A stretch of DNA of 64,000 nt, from the NCBI GenBank assembly GCA_008933995.1, contig WARS01000050.1, positions 6,326,574-6,390,573 on the forward strand. Reading direction: 5' to 3'. How positions within the stretch are numbered: position 1 is the first letter of the stretch; every line of letters begins with the position of its first letter. Below the pieces are notes generated by a model. The model had not been told where the DNA came from. It saw only the letters and a list, made by a program, of their open reading frames with translations, and ran no database searches. This document shows positions 50,371-62,492 of the stretch, one piece after another. The translations under genes were made by a program, and so were the position numbers. This stretch comes from Datnioides undecimradiatus (Eukaryota > Chordata > Actinopteri > Lobotiformes > Datnioididae).

Positions 50371-53058
50371 AGGTAACTTCTAACAGAGCAGAGGCTTACT
50401 AAGACGAGTAGAGGCTTAGTATTCAGTGTTTTATTGGCAGTGGGTGTGTTGGCCCCGTGCTATGGTGTTGGACCTTGAAGAGAAAGCTGCTTGATGCTCA
50501 ATGATTGGACAAAGCAGAGGGGAAGCTGGCCTAGCCTTTTCCTGAAAGATCGACTGGGACCAAGCCATTGGCTGAGTTAGAGATCAGATAGAAACTGTGA
50601 CTCCGAGTAGGTCTTGAAATGGTGCAGCCAGAGGAGGAGGTGGGGATGAAAGAATTTATAAAAATCTGTTCCAACGTTTGTCCAAATTTTATTGTGGTTT
50701 CATTCAAAGTCAGGTTGTGCCAGTTGAGTCTGATTTATTAACCGGCCTGTCATCTCAGCATCATCCCCTGATTCATTACTTCAATCACCATTCAAATTGT
50801 AGCTCGTTATCAAAAGCTGGCAGTCCTGCTGCACGTCTCTCATTCATGTTTTGCTCATGAGGACTAATAAATGTCCCCAGACTGTGTAATCTACCAACCA
50901 TTAGAATCAAAGTCAGACTGAGCTCACCCTTTCCTTGCATGAGAACTACGGGCAGCATCTCAACAAGGGCATATTTGGATAATGTGTATTACATTAAATG
51001 GGACCCAGTGTTTGAACGGTGTCATTATGGCAGAAATGTACAATGCAGATGTGGTTTAATGTGTTTCTTTTGCTCTCTTTATGAAATTTCATCAATATGG
51101 AGATAGCAAAGCGACTAAACATGCAACGGGGCAATTGATTCACATTCTTCCTATTGAGGGATGTACTGATCAGAGGTCATAAACCGGCCAGTTGCTGATC
51201 GTGCTGATCAGAATCACAAGAAAGTGTTTTGTTTCTGACTGGAGCCGGCTAAATTGAATAATCGCTAAATAATAAGCAACAGGCGTCATGTCTGTGAAAG
51301 AGCCTTGGTGCAGTTGAAGCTGACTGAATGGCTCTCTGAAACATGGAAAGGGTGGAGTGACCAGATGCCCAACGATGATGTCATCAATAGGAGCCCTGTG
51401 TGGTTGTCAGGACTGCCATTCATCCACCTTTCATACCCCCCCGCCCAAGGTGTGTGTTCCCACATGAGCATGTGTACGTTGTTGATCACACCCTACCACA
51501 AAGCTTTTTGTGGCCCAATGAGGAGAAAAATTGGTCGGCTGAGGCTCGCAAACACGAGAGAGCTGTCCGCCTCATCCAGTCGTTGCTATGCTACAGCTCC
51601 ACTGAAGAATTCTGCCTCCAGCTCCTCAGAAATCTCAGCTCACCCCTCTAACACTCTCATACAACACACACTCATTCTTGCTTCGGTCCCTACCCTTTGG
51701 TCAGCACACACCCCTTGAAAAAATCCCCAAACCATTCAACTTCTTCAGCGTGGTACACAAGTCCCCTCCCACTAGCTCCCTTTTACAAGGTGAAACATTC
51801 CCGAGAAGAGGGAAAAAACACCTGGTCGTCATAAGTTTCTCTTTCTTCACTCCACTTTCCCCTTTGCTCCATTCCGTTAGTAAGAGTAAAAACAAACAGT
51901 GGCCGTTAACTCACTGGAAAACCGTTGCATTGCATCACACAGACCCGCTTTGCCCTTGATGTTCGTCAAAAGCCCCAAAAATAAGCCTGTGAAGGGCAGG
52001 TTGGCGTCACCAATACACTCCACCCAACACCACACCCAGCCTCACCAAACATAGGCCCACTATGTTTTAACGTATGGGGGTCTGTTCTACTCAGAGGTGG
52101 TGTGTTTAGGGTGGGGTCGGTTTGTTTGGGAGTGCATTGAGCATGTATGTTCTTTCAGAGGGTTGCGTGAATGGCTGGAGTGTTTTGAAGGGTGGGGTTG
52201 TTTGTGTTTGTGAGCTTGATTGGGATTGACTTTTGGGTTGTAATACGACCGTGTTTACTCGAGCCAGTGGTCACTCTGAGTAAAGTGTTGTGTGGCTGTA
52301 TATGCATCAATAGCATAAGCTAATGTGTTTGTTTTTAGTGTTTAATCTCTATGATGCTCTTTTCAATACTGTATTGAAGGATTCTATCCACACCTAATGC
52401 ACCCTCCTCCAGCTAAGGCCCTTTTATTCAAACAAGGCTTCAGTATCAAGTAACAAAGGTCAGAGTTGAAGGTTCACGCAAGGACAGCAGAGGACAGGTG
52501 TTCATCTCTTCCATCGCTTTTCTCCTCCGCTTTTATTCTTCCTCTTTTCTTCATTATCAGCCTCTCTTTCCCTTGGGCGATGATTCAAAAAGGCCGTTTT
52601 CTTTCAGGTGATGTGGTCCACCTTTGTCTGTTCTAACCTTACAAAGGAATGCCTGGCATTCACCAGGCTGTGCCTACACAGGGCCGTTAAGGAGAGCAAA
52701 GGAGGGTGGTGAGGGATAAAGGAAAAGTCAAAAAGTGAATTTATAGAGATAAATAGTTGAGAAGCAGAATGGAAGTGAAGAAAACAGAGTTCAAAACACG
52801 GATCGTGTCGAGGGGAGAGTCAGAGTGAGGGAAAGAAAGAAACAGTTAAAAGCAGGCTGAAAGCAGGAAGGAATGGAAAGTGAATGCTAAAGGGAGAGGG
52901 GCTTTTCAGTCTTTTCACACGCTGTGGATAAAACTTGAGGCCTCTGAAATTGATATAAATTTCAACAGGGAAATTCCTCTGAGATGGGCTTGGGGCTCTG
53001 CCACCACGCTCGGCTGGCACAGGGGTGAAGAGTGTGGGCGGGATGTGATGGGCTTGAT

Positions 53059-53080
53059 GGATGGATAGATAGATAGATGG
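53059..53080. repeat. (GATG/GATA)n simple repeat
   Basis: GATGGATGGATAGATAGATA run of about five tetranucleotide units. Confidence 0.85.
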
Positions 53081-53957
53081 AGCAGGTAGAGGAGGAGAAG
53101 TTTTTGGCTGGACTCCCCCTGGCTAACCTGACGCATATTGTTGCTGAGCTCAGTTTCCCCCCAGGTAATCATTTGACACTGATAAAAAGGGGGAAGGGGG
53201 GGACAGTGGAGAGAAAAAGGATGGCAGTGTTTCCACCCTGGGAAAAAGCTCTCTGGAGAGATTAGAGGACAGCAGGGTTATATCTTCCATCCGTTGGACT
53301 GGCAGAGAGAAGACTGGGTCAGAGAGAAAGAAAGAAAGGGAGACAAAGAAGAAGAGTCACAGGAAAAAATAAAAGAAGAATGGCTGAGCATTTTGACAGG
53401 TGTTAGAAGACTAATTCTGCCCTCTTTCTGCACAAAAACACTCCACATGTACAACTGATTGGGGGGCAGTTGCACATTTTTTAAGTGTTTCCACGGTAAC
53501 AACTTCACCTTTTTTTCTTTGGAACATAGCATATGCATGGACACACATATCTAAATGCAGGACGCTGCAGCATGCGTAAATAGAAGAGTGGCGACTGAAT
53601 GGTGTTTTACTGCTTCTGTAGTTTTGGCAGGTTACTTTGACCCTGGGTGGTCCCTGCTGAAAGACTTCTAGGGTCATTAATCATCAGTCTGGAATCAGAT
53701 GTCAGGTGTGTGTGTATGTGTGTGTGTGAAAAAGAGAGGGTTGGTCAGTAAAGGGGGGAGTGAGAGCACCTACTGTACTGTGCTGCATGGAAGAAACAGT
53801 AAATGTGCAAGTGTGTGCGAGCGTGTTTGAGGTTAGCCTTGCGTACCAGTGGATATCCTAATCAGCTGAGCTGGTGGTGGGATGAAAGAATGTGAAGATT
53901 ATTGCCTGGTAATTGTTTCCAGAGTGCAACTGTGCTGCTATATCTCAAACAGAGATA

Positions 53958-53959
<2 letters not shown>

Positions 53960-54004
<45 letters not shown>
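53960..54004. repeat. (GT)n microsatellite
   Basis: About 22 uninterrupted GT units. Confidence 0.95.
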
Positions 54005-54005
<1 letters not shown>

Positions 54006-55597
54006 ATGCATCTATGTAGTGCACCACAAGTCAAGGATATGGAATATGTGCAGAACACCCAGCAATGGGAATCCAAAAGGACTGTCGATGCTTTGAGTTA
54101 AAGCCAAGCTACCAGATTTGAGGCTAATGTGTGTTTTTAAGTGAGAAACAGAAACCGACTGCATTATTCTTCCTTTGTCTTCCATTTACAACCTCAGAGG
54201 TGCATAGAAAAACAAGCACACGTTGCAAATGTAATTTTCCCGGCCACAAACTTCACCAATATCCTGCCAATCTTCTGTTAAGACCAACACACTTGCACGC
54301 AAACAGTAAAAGCAACACACAGATCTGTACTCAGCTGATAAGATCACTCCACCAGCTATTCAGAGATTCAAATTCTATTTTTCCTCTCCTTTTCGTTGAC
54401 AGACTCGCCTCGGCTAGCCAGCCCTGACAAGGCAATGAGAGGAGGATCCTTCGCAAAGCACAGAGACAGACAGAGAAACCTTTGGGTTTGTTTTGTTATA
54501 GTTTTTAAAACCATTTTCCGTTTCAGAACCAGCAGGCCGGAGAGCAATTTCCTTCACAGCAGGAGCAACAGAATCCCCAAACCCAAACAATCAAGTTAGA
54601 ATAAATAAAGTCAACTGCCAGAGTTTAGAGATCTCAGCAGTACATCTAAAAACTCCACCCCAGAAAGATATGAAGGGCTGGCACCTTAGTCTGAGGATGG
54701 GCAAAGCCTATTCATCGGTGTCTTAAAGTTTAGGAATTAAAGCTTTGTCTAAAAGAAGAGATTTATTATTACAGGTCAAATCTATTGAAGCTCAGAGCAA
54801 CCAGTGTTGCTCACAGTGTGTGTTGAGGACCAATATCTCAAGATCCCATCTTAATGATCTCATTCATTCTTGACATAGCAAACAGTTTTCTCATAAGCGT
54901 GACTTAATTATCTCATTATCTTGATATAAGAGATAGCGATATTGCAGTGCCAACAGTTTACAGTCCATTACCACAGGGAGAAGACTTTCATCATATTGAT
55001 ATGTCAAACATGTTGACAAGATGTTTTTGTTGTTATGACTGGCATGTTTCACAGCAACATTGCGATGTGAGTCATTGCATTTTTTTCTATTTTCCTCTTA
55101 ACAGACATTTGATGTGTTGCAGAAAAGCAGAAAGACCAAATATCATTTCTACTGTTGTGAGATCTCAGTCTCCCACTCTCTCAGCCTGATGGATAGACTT
55201 TAATGTAAAAAAAAAACAGCTTCGACCAAAAAACTGCATATTTCTATTTATTTCTAAACCACAAACACTGGGTTGGTTACCAAAAGCCTAAATAAACTCC
55301 CACTTTATTGATACCAAATACCAATGTACAATAGCATGTAGCTGGCTCATATCAGTTGAAAAAACAAAACGTTGCCAGCTATAAACAGTATCAGCTCCAG
55401 CTAATTAATGCTCATGTTGTGAGCAACTTGACCAATTTGAAGAAAAAAAAAACCAAAAACTTGACTATTATTTGGTTCACACACTAGTTCAACAACCTTA
55501 ACAGAGAGGTAAGTCTACTGGAGTGGAGCAATGTAACTGATCAGGCTATTCATCAGGATCATTACTTACAGTGGTCAGAATACCACAGTTAAACTTT

Positions 55598-55720
55598 CAT
55601 GTAGGGCTGCAAATAACAACATTTCTGCAAATGTCAAATATCTATTAATTTTTCCTTAAATGAATCAAAGAATATCCCAAGCCCAAAAAAGTTGCAATAA
55701 CTTTGCTACCAAGTTTTGAG
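55598..55720 (+). repeat. Degenerate fragment of a fish repeat
   Basis: TGTAGGGCTGCAAATAACAA followed by TATTAATTTTTCC and CAAAGAATATCCCAAGCCCA resembles the AGGGCTGCAACTAACGATTA family I remember from fish genomes. Heavily diverged; limits approximate. Confidence 0.4.
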
Positions 55721-58700
55721 AGCTGAGAGGTTTTAATTGGGTCGTTAAACTTTCGGCGCCAAATGAACAGTTTCATTATTTTTTCAAGGCAAGATTTCGA
55801 TCAACCAGACCATATAAACAACTGATAATATATAAAATATGCCAACTACAGATGGTTTCATCTCTCATTCTTTTGCATATATACATAATTTAAGAGTACT
55901 GGCTTTATAGTTCCTAATGGGGATGGCCAGTATTTAAAGCAAGTTCCTAAAGAAGAGCAAGATATGCACTGCTGGTTAGTTTAATGTATTCACTGCATAT
56001 TTATTCAACATCTCATATCTTGTGCTGCTCATCATGTTTTCGGTCTGTAGTACCAGTTTCTGAACAATCATTACGTTAAATAACTACTCCAAACTGCGGT
56101 GTTGTTATCTCGGTTAGCGGTTACTGTAGACTCCCAGGTTGCACCAAGATGTGACAGCGAGCTCTCTTGCAATATTATGTTTGTAGGTCTTGTCTTGTTT
56201 TCCCAGGCACCACAACCACCTAGGTTTTGACCTCTCCAGTGGCAGCAATCCTTTCCCTGACCTTTACCCTCCGTGTGCACACTAAGTAGCTTCTGTGTTC
56301 CTGCTGCAAATGCCTCGGCAGGTCACTGCGGTCCTCTCAAACCCCCTGTTGTAAGTTGAGTCCTATAAGAACAAACTCATTTACTCACTTGACCACTTGC
56401 TGACCCTGGAGAACTTTCTAGCATTGTTTGTTTTGTGTTACAGCCAAATATCTCCACCGTGAAGCTTTTCTCTGCAAAGCTGTCAGTAGTGCCATCTGCA
56501 AAAAGGTACATGCACATGTGCGTGTGTATCCTGCTAAATGCACACATGCTCATATTCCTCTATAGCATATTGGTGCCCTGGCGCACCTGGCTTCCTGTCT
56601 AGCTATGTGAACGTGTCCTGACCTTCATGCTCACAGGAACCTCCTCCCTAAACAGCTGTTTCCATGTGTCCCACCACCCACCATCTTCCAAATACAAGGA
56701 AACAGAGAAATGCACCGTAGTCATCGTCTCATTGCTCAGTTCACACACAGTCTGTGAACACCACATGATGAATTTCAAATTCTGAATGGGTAATAAATGC
56801 ATCTGGGAAAATAGTTTGAATAACACAAAATTGGCTCTCAGAGAGACATTTAGAAATATTAACTGTCGGAAGGGATCATTTTTCTCTTTGATCATTCTGG
56901 GAATATAAATAGGGAACAATATGACCTTGTTCAGAGTGGGGGGAATTAGCCATAAAGCGCTGGTGACTGAGTGACTGTTTGATCCATAACACACCCTTTG
57001 GGGAAACACTGTTTTTTCATGCAAAATTCATTAAGTTGACTTATTCCTGTGAAACCCAGAAGACAGGGCGGCGGGTGGATGGAAATACGCGTGTGTATAT
57101 TATACAAAACAAGCTGTCAAAATGGAGTATAAATAATGAGGCTGTCAACATGTGTGCCAGGCCTTTGCCAACAAACCACAGTTTATGTCAGGGGAGCGCA
57201 GCTCGCACTAACTCTCACATGCACCTACAGAGAGAAAGTGGCAACTCAGTTTTGAAGGCAGAGCGTTTGTGTTCCTCTGCCTTCCTGCTTCTCCACCCTC
57301 CTCCTGTTTTTCTGCTTTTTGCCCCGTTTCTCTTAGAAAGCCTGCAGATGTGTAGCTATGCAAAAGAAAACAGGCAGCAGGCCTCCGGCTTTGGTTAGCA
57401 TGGAGAGACATGCCAGAAAAACAAAGACCTCTGAACTGTACAAACACCACCGCAGGAAAACTGCAGCTAAGACCACCCATGGAGGTGGCAAGTGAGCAAC
57501 CAAGACCAAAACCAGCTTCTTGGATCAGGGTGCTACTAGATAAAGAGCACAACATGCTGTAGATGGATAAAGAGTCAGGGGCAGATGTGTCACATATACT
57601 GTTACATGAGAAATGAGGAGGACATAAAATGGAGTAAATGGAAATGTCGCTGCAGCTGAACCTCTAGTCTCTCTAAGAATAACATTCCCATTGGTGGATT
57701 CTACATATTACAATTTGCATCCAATACCAATAATCACTCCCACACATACAGAAGTGTACCTTTTATGCAGCAAGGCAATAAGTAGGGGGTAGCAGTAGGT
57801 GCTGGATGGGTGTGCTGTCCATTGAGCCTTCTTGCAGGAGAATGGAGTTTGTACCCTGTCAGAAACCTGCAATTATTGTTTGCTTTTAATAATAGTAACC
57901 ACCATCTTTGTCTAACCCTCCAGCTGATCTTTAGTTATGCCATCGCTGCCACATGAAGATGTTGCCATAAGGGAAGAACTGTTAAAATCACCAATCACTT
58001 GAAAAGCTTAGAACTGAATGTAAAGTTGGGTTTTGGCGAACTGCCCATAAACATTTTTTGTCTGGTGACAGGGATGGATGTTGATGCTGAGACCAGGAAA
58101 TAGTGGTTATCTATCCTCTTCACTCTTTTTCAGTAACATGCCTGAGAATCTGGCACAGGGACCAGCAGCTGATCAACACTTAAACAATTAGCACCTTCCT
58201 CAGTTACTGCTGCCAGCTGCAGGCCTGTCTGTCTGAGTCCACCCATCCCTCTGTGTCCGTTTGCAGCTCGATGGATGTTTATGTGCAAGAGATGTAGGCT
58301 TGGACATGTGCAGGACATCTACATTTTCTCTAATAGATTTCCTGCTTTGACTAGCTGCTAGCGGAAGGCGTGTCTTTTCTTTCCTGAAACAGACGAATAA
58401 ACATTATTGTTGGAGCTAAGGCCAGTAGCTTGTATAGGACAAGGTCGTGACTTCTGTCAGTTGTGCATGTCTCTGTATGTATGTGTATGTGTGTTCAGAA
58501 AAAGACAAAGAGGGTTGGCTATAGAAATGCATGGAAAAACAAAAAAGAGAAAATAAGCAAGAGGGAATACAAGACACACATAATTACACAGGAGATTAGA
58601 CATTACATACATTATTAGTAGTGCCTATAAAGTTGCATCTGAGGTTGTTTTTATAGCACATAACTGTCAATTTAATGTTGCCAAATAAATGTCCTTTAAA

Positions 58701-59822
58701 ACAGTTTTACTCAGTGAGGCTTCTTCCTGCTGCTAACTGCTGACTTTTCTTGCACAGCATGCTCAGAGGCTGCCGCCGTTCCAAACAAATCCACTGTTAT
58801 CATTTTGCTACACGTGGCCAAAATCACCAGGAGAGTAATCCAGCGCAGTAAAAATTCCAGCACAAACAAACGTTCACACTTTGCATCCAACATCGTGCTA
58901 CTCTTGGGCTGTAAAATGCAGATAACTTTCAGAGGGACGGAGCTGGGCTTGAGTTCTCTCCAGGCCAATTTCTCGTGGGAAGCTGAAGTAGAATGTGAAC
59001 TGCAGAGCGAGAAGGTTTTGAAAAACGTATTAATGATTTGTTGAAGTTGCAATTACAGTTCAGTTTCGTCAACTTGTCACAAATGCAGTCAGTGGGATTT
59101 ATGTAGTCTCACATTTAGGAGCAGACATCACACTGGGCTTTTATGATGTCGTTTAATGTCTAAGTATGTTTTAGTGTCTAGATGTTGATGAGATAGAAGG
59201 CCGTGATCATGAAAAAATCAAATATAAAATATCTGCATACCTCGTGCATGACCTTTGGACCTGATTTTATATAGATGCTGAGGAATATCCGATGATTTCA
59301 TCCATAAAAAGCCGGCAAATTTTATACCAGAATGCTTTCTTTTCTTTGCTTGGGGCTAATCTCTCGCTCTCCTCTGCTTTTTGCCTAATAAAGCTGGAAT
59401 CGTGCAATCCTGGAAAAGATATTAGCCTGTGTTTTGTATGAAACCTAAAGCCACATCACTAACTTTATTCGAATTCCCACTACCACTTAATATCGCGTAA
59501 CTCTACATTCCACTTTAATTTATGTCCATAGCAGCTTGAGTGGAGAGAAGTTTGGAAAAATGCTGGGGACAAAGTGGACTGAACCTCGTATACAGAGAGA
59601 AGTACCTGTGTGCATGTTGTGTTCGATGCCTTCACACTTTTCTAACTTTTCTTTTCTTCATCACCGTCATCCCTCTCTTCTCTTCTTCTCCCTACTCTCC
59701 AGCCTCTTGCCCTTCATCCACTACATATTTTTTCCTTGGTGTGTGTTTTAAAAGGCTGAGCCCTCAACCCAACCAGTGGGCTGTGGTTCCCTCCTAAACC
59801 ATTCACATGGAACTGGTTAGGA

Positions 59823-59850
59823 AGACATTCCTTCCATGGAGGGAATGTCT
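59823..59850. repeat. 28-bp near-perfect palindrome with two TEAD-like sites
   Basis: AGACATTCCTTCCA followed directly by TGGAGGGAATGTCT; one mismatch. Each arm carries ACATTCC, the M-CAT/TEAD core. Confidence 0.85.
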
Positions 59851-60519
59851 GGCACCAAGCGCCTGTAATACAGAAATCATAAACGGGAGGTCCAGCCTAA
59901 TCACATCCCGTGGCACTCTCACCCTCTCTGAGCTCCCTCTTCCTCCTTCCTCTTCCTCTAGTTCTCTCTGAGGAGTCATTAAGAAAGGGATGGGGAGACC
60001 GAGAGCATTAGCTGATCCTATCTTTTCCTTTCCTGTGTAATATAAGGGTGTAAATCACTTGTGGAAATCGAGCGGATCAGATTCTGGTGGTTGGCAAATA
60101 TTCTTACTTATCTGATCCCCGGGCCTCCAATCCCTGAGAAGAGGTGTTTCATATTTCCATAAATAAATAAAAAGACAAAATGTTTTGGGTTAGGTGGACT
60201 GAGAGACTGTGTTGTTTTGTTTTGCAGTTGCTATAACACAAACCCAACATTTCTCCCAACAACAGGGATGTGATGCCATGTTCAACGGGCTATGGTTAAA
60301 GTTTGATTAATCAAGGTTGGCTGACTGTCTGCAACGCATTACATGTGGGAGAGAAATCTGTTTCTGCACTATAAAGGCACTGTGATGAAAAATCAAGTAT
60401 TATAGAAAATGAAACAAGTGCATGTTTGATATTAACATCAGCCAGGTGTTGGAATTTCACTTGAACATTTGTTTGTAATTGTCACAATGACAAGCTTTAC
60501 AGAACATTTCGGTTTCTTT

Positions 60520-60860
60520 CAGCTCATTGCTTTGGTAGGCATTACAGATTTACTGTTTTGGTTAAGGCTCGCCACTCTCATGAACAGCAGGCAGCTTTTT
60601 TTTTTTTTTTTTTTTAGCAACACAGCTCTGATAAACCTACTCAACGCAATCAGCCCAGCACCGAACTGCAGACAAACAAAGTCAGCTGTTAGTTGGCGAA
60701 CATAGTGGAGCAGCTTAGCAGCTGAAGAGCCTCATATTGAAGATATCTCAGTTGGTAGAGTTGGTAGAGACCAAAACAGAGTGTAAAGTCTGTTGTAAAT
60801 ATTGAACTTAAGCCAAACACATGACTTCAAAATAATGGGTGTTTCTATATGTCTGCTGGA
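60520..60860 (+). repeat. Interspersed repeat fragment, copy 2 of 2
   Basis: The 60700-60812 core aligns with 43050-43160 (CATAGTGGAGCAGCTTAGCA, GAAGAGCC, GGTAGAGACCAAAACAGAGT, AATATTGAACTTA). The left part (TTTCAGCTCATTGCTTTGGT, CACTCTCATGAACAGCAGGC) looks like the preceding part of the family. It contains a 21-base T run at 60596-60616. Outer limits are approximate. Confidence 0.55.
60596..60616 (+). repeat. T21 homopolymer
   Basis: 21 consecutive T bases inside the 60520-60860 repeat. It could mark an inserted, truncated retroposon on the minus strand, but nothing else supports that. Confidence 0.9.
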
Positions 60861-61499
60861 CCAGGTTAGTTAGCTAGGACATTTGCCAAAACATCAGTGA
60901 AGGTAGGGGGGTGTAGTGTCCTTTTCACTGTTTAACACTGCTTTATGAAGCTTTTTAGCTGGAAGCGAGGAACCTTCAGTCAAGACAGCTATGACATACG
61001 AAATCTGACAAAGGTAGCTGTGCAAGACTGAAAGCTAGTGAGCTACAATGCCCGGTTTCTAATTTTAATGTAAAAACAATAATTGGCTGTTATCCTATAG
61101 GGGTTAATGGGTGGTTGGTCTGTGCCCTGCTCTCCTCTACATGCCTCTGCAGTCCTCCCTAATAAGCTCCAACAAGTCTTCGTCAGTCTTCCTGGCTCAG
61201 TTTGGAGAACCTACAGATGTCCCTGCCTCTGTTTCCTCCTTCTGTTTCTCCACTGCTGCACTTGGCCCTGAATTGTCCTCTTGGATAGAGGCAATGAGAA
61301 AAGGGGCGGCAGAGGATTGCCTCTGTCCCAGTGCCTCATCCATGAGGACAAACCAGTGCCAAGTAGAAACAGTGGGTTTTCCACTTCACGTTCCCTCTCC
61401 TGACCTTTGCTGAAATCCTGTTATAGAGAAAAATCAGGACCAGGCTCATTTTTAGCTGCAGCAGCTTTTGGATTTGATGGCGGAAATTACAACAGTCAC

Positions 61500-61650
61500 G
61501 GGTGGATTTAATTAGCTGTAGGCAATTAACACTGACTGTGAGCTTACATTAATTTTTGGTTGTAGTGCAAACACATTCAAGAAGCAATTATTCTCCAGTG
61601 ATTAATTAGCCCATTGACCTTCTTATCTAATTTCCATCAAGACGATGTTA
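61500..61650. promoter_or_regulatory. Homeodomain-site cluster, possible enhancer
   Basis: Within 150 bases: TTTAATTAGC, GCAATTAAC, CATTAATTTT, GCAATTATTC, GATTAATTAGCC and TTATCTAATTT. The repeated TAATTA/CAATTA cores exceed what nearby sequence shows. Confidence 0.3.
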
Positions 61651-62398
61651 CAAAAGGTTGGAACATTCACTTGAAGTCAGGCTGTAATTAAGGCTCACAG
61701 TAGTTCTGACATTGGTTTTGAACAGTCGGGAGAAAAATGTACACTTGGTACATCCTTGCTGTTACATAGGACACATAGTGCACATGCTATCGCCACTTTT
61801 ACGAAAGAACTATGTCGAAGGTAATTAATAAGTGCTTTAATTCCAAAGTGGTCCCCTTTTCTGTCTCAAACACTACAATCTGTCTTTGTGATTTTAGGTC
61901 TCTCTCTTCATTTTGCTGAAACACTGTAAGTGGCACCTCCACATCTTTCCTGGTTTGGGTTTCTAAAGGAAACACTCCATCATTGGACCCCTGAAAAACT
62001 GGCTGGGGAAAACAATGGTGCCCTTGAATTTCTCCTGCTCTTTTTGCATGTAATGATATCTAGATTAAACACAATATTATTGTTGGCCCATGCAAGCCAA
62101 TCATGATTTTCTCTCACCCATGCATCAGAGTATGGTGCATGTGGAAATAGTCCTTATTTCAAAACACCAGCTTTACTTACAGTTTCCTGATGGCAGTCTT
62201 TGGGAGAGGGTAATCACAGTGTAGGGAGGAAAGGAATATTAAAGCAGCAAGGGAACAAAAAAATCATCTCCAAAATCAACTGTTGCACCACAGATGGAAA
62301 TGAAAAGCCAAGATTTTATGTTGTTACGTCCTGGCATCAGTGTCCACATTTCAAGGTTCAGTGCAGTGACTTTGATGTCACGGGCATAGATTGTGGTT

Positions 62399-62492
62399 AA
62401 AGGAACAGTTTGATATTTGAGGAAATACATTTATTTGTTTCTTTGCCAATAGTTAGATGAGACGATTGGTGCCAATCTCATGTCTCTCAGGC
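62399..62492 (+). repeat. End fragment of another common fish repeat
   Basis: Contains AAAGGAACAGTTTGATATTT, GAGGAAATACATTTATTTG, GCCAATAGTTAGATGAGACG and CCAATCTCATGTCTC, which match in order the start of a repeat I recall as abundant in percomorph introns. Only the first 95 bases or so are recognisable. Confidence 0.55.

Larger units (their letters stand above)
50371..59822. other. Upstream intergenic DNA, no gene recognised
   Basis: Both strands read for exons; open stretches are short and without family features. Contents: a C/A-rich to G/T-rich strand switch at 52005-52255, GA-rich stretches at 53190-53390, a GT repeat at 53960, degenerate repeats near 54840 and 55600, and otherwise unique-looking DNA. 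Confidence 0.45.

Noticed and set aside
56599-57555. Open frames of 115-141 residues in the upstream region
   Set aside because: No recognisable family, codon texture like neighbouring non-coding DNA, and no consistent splice partners.
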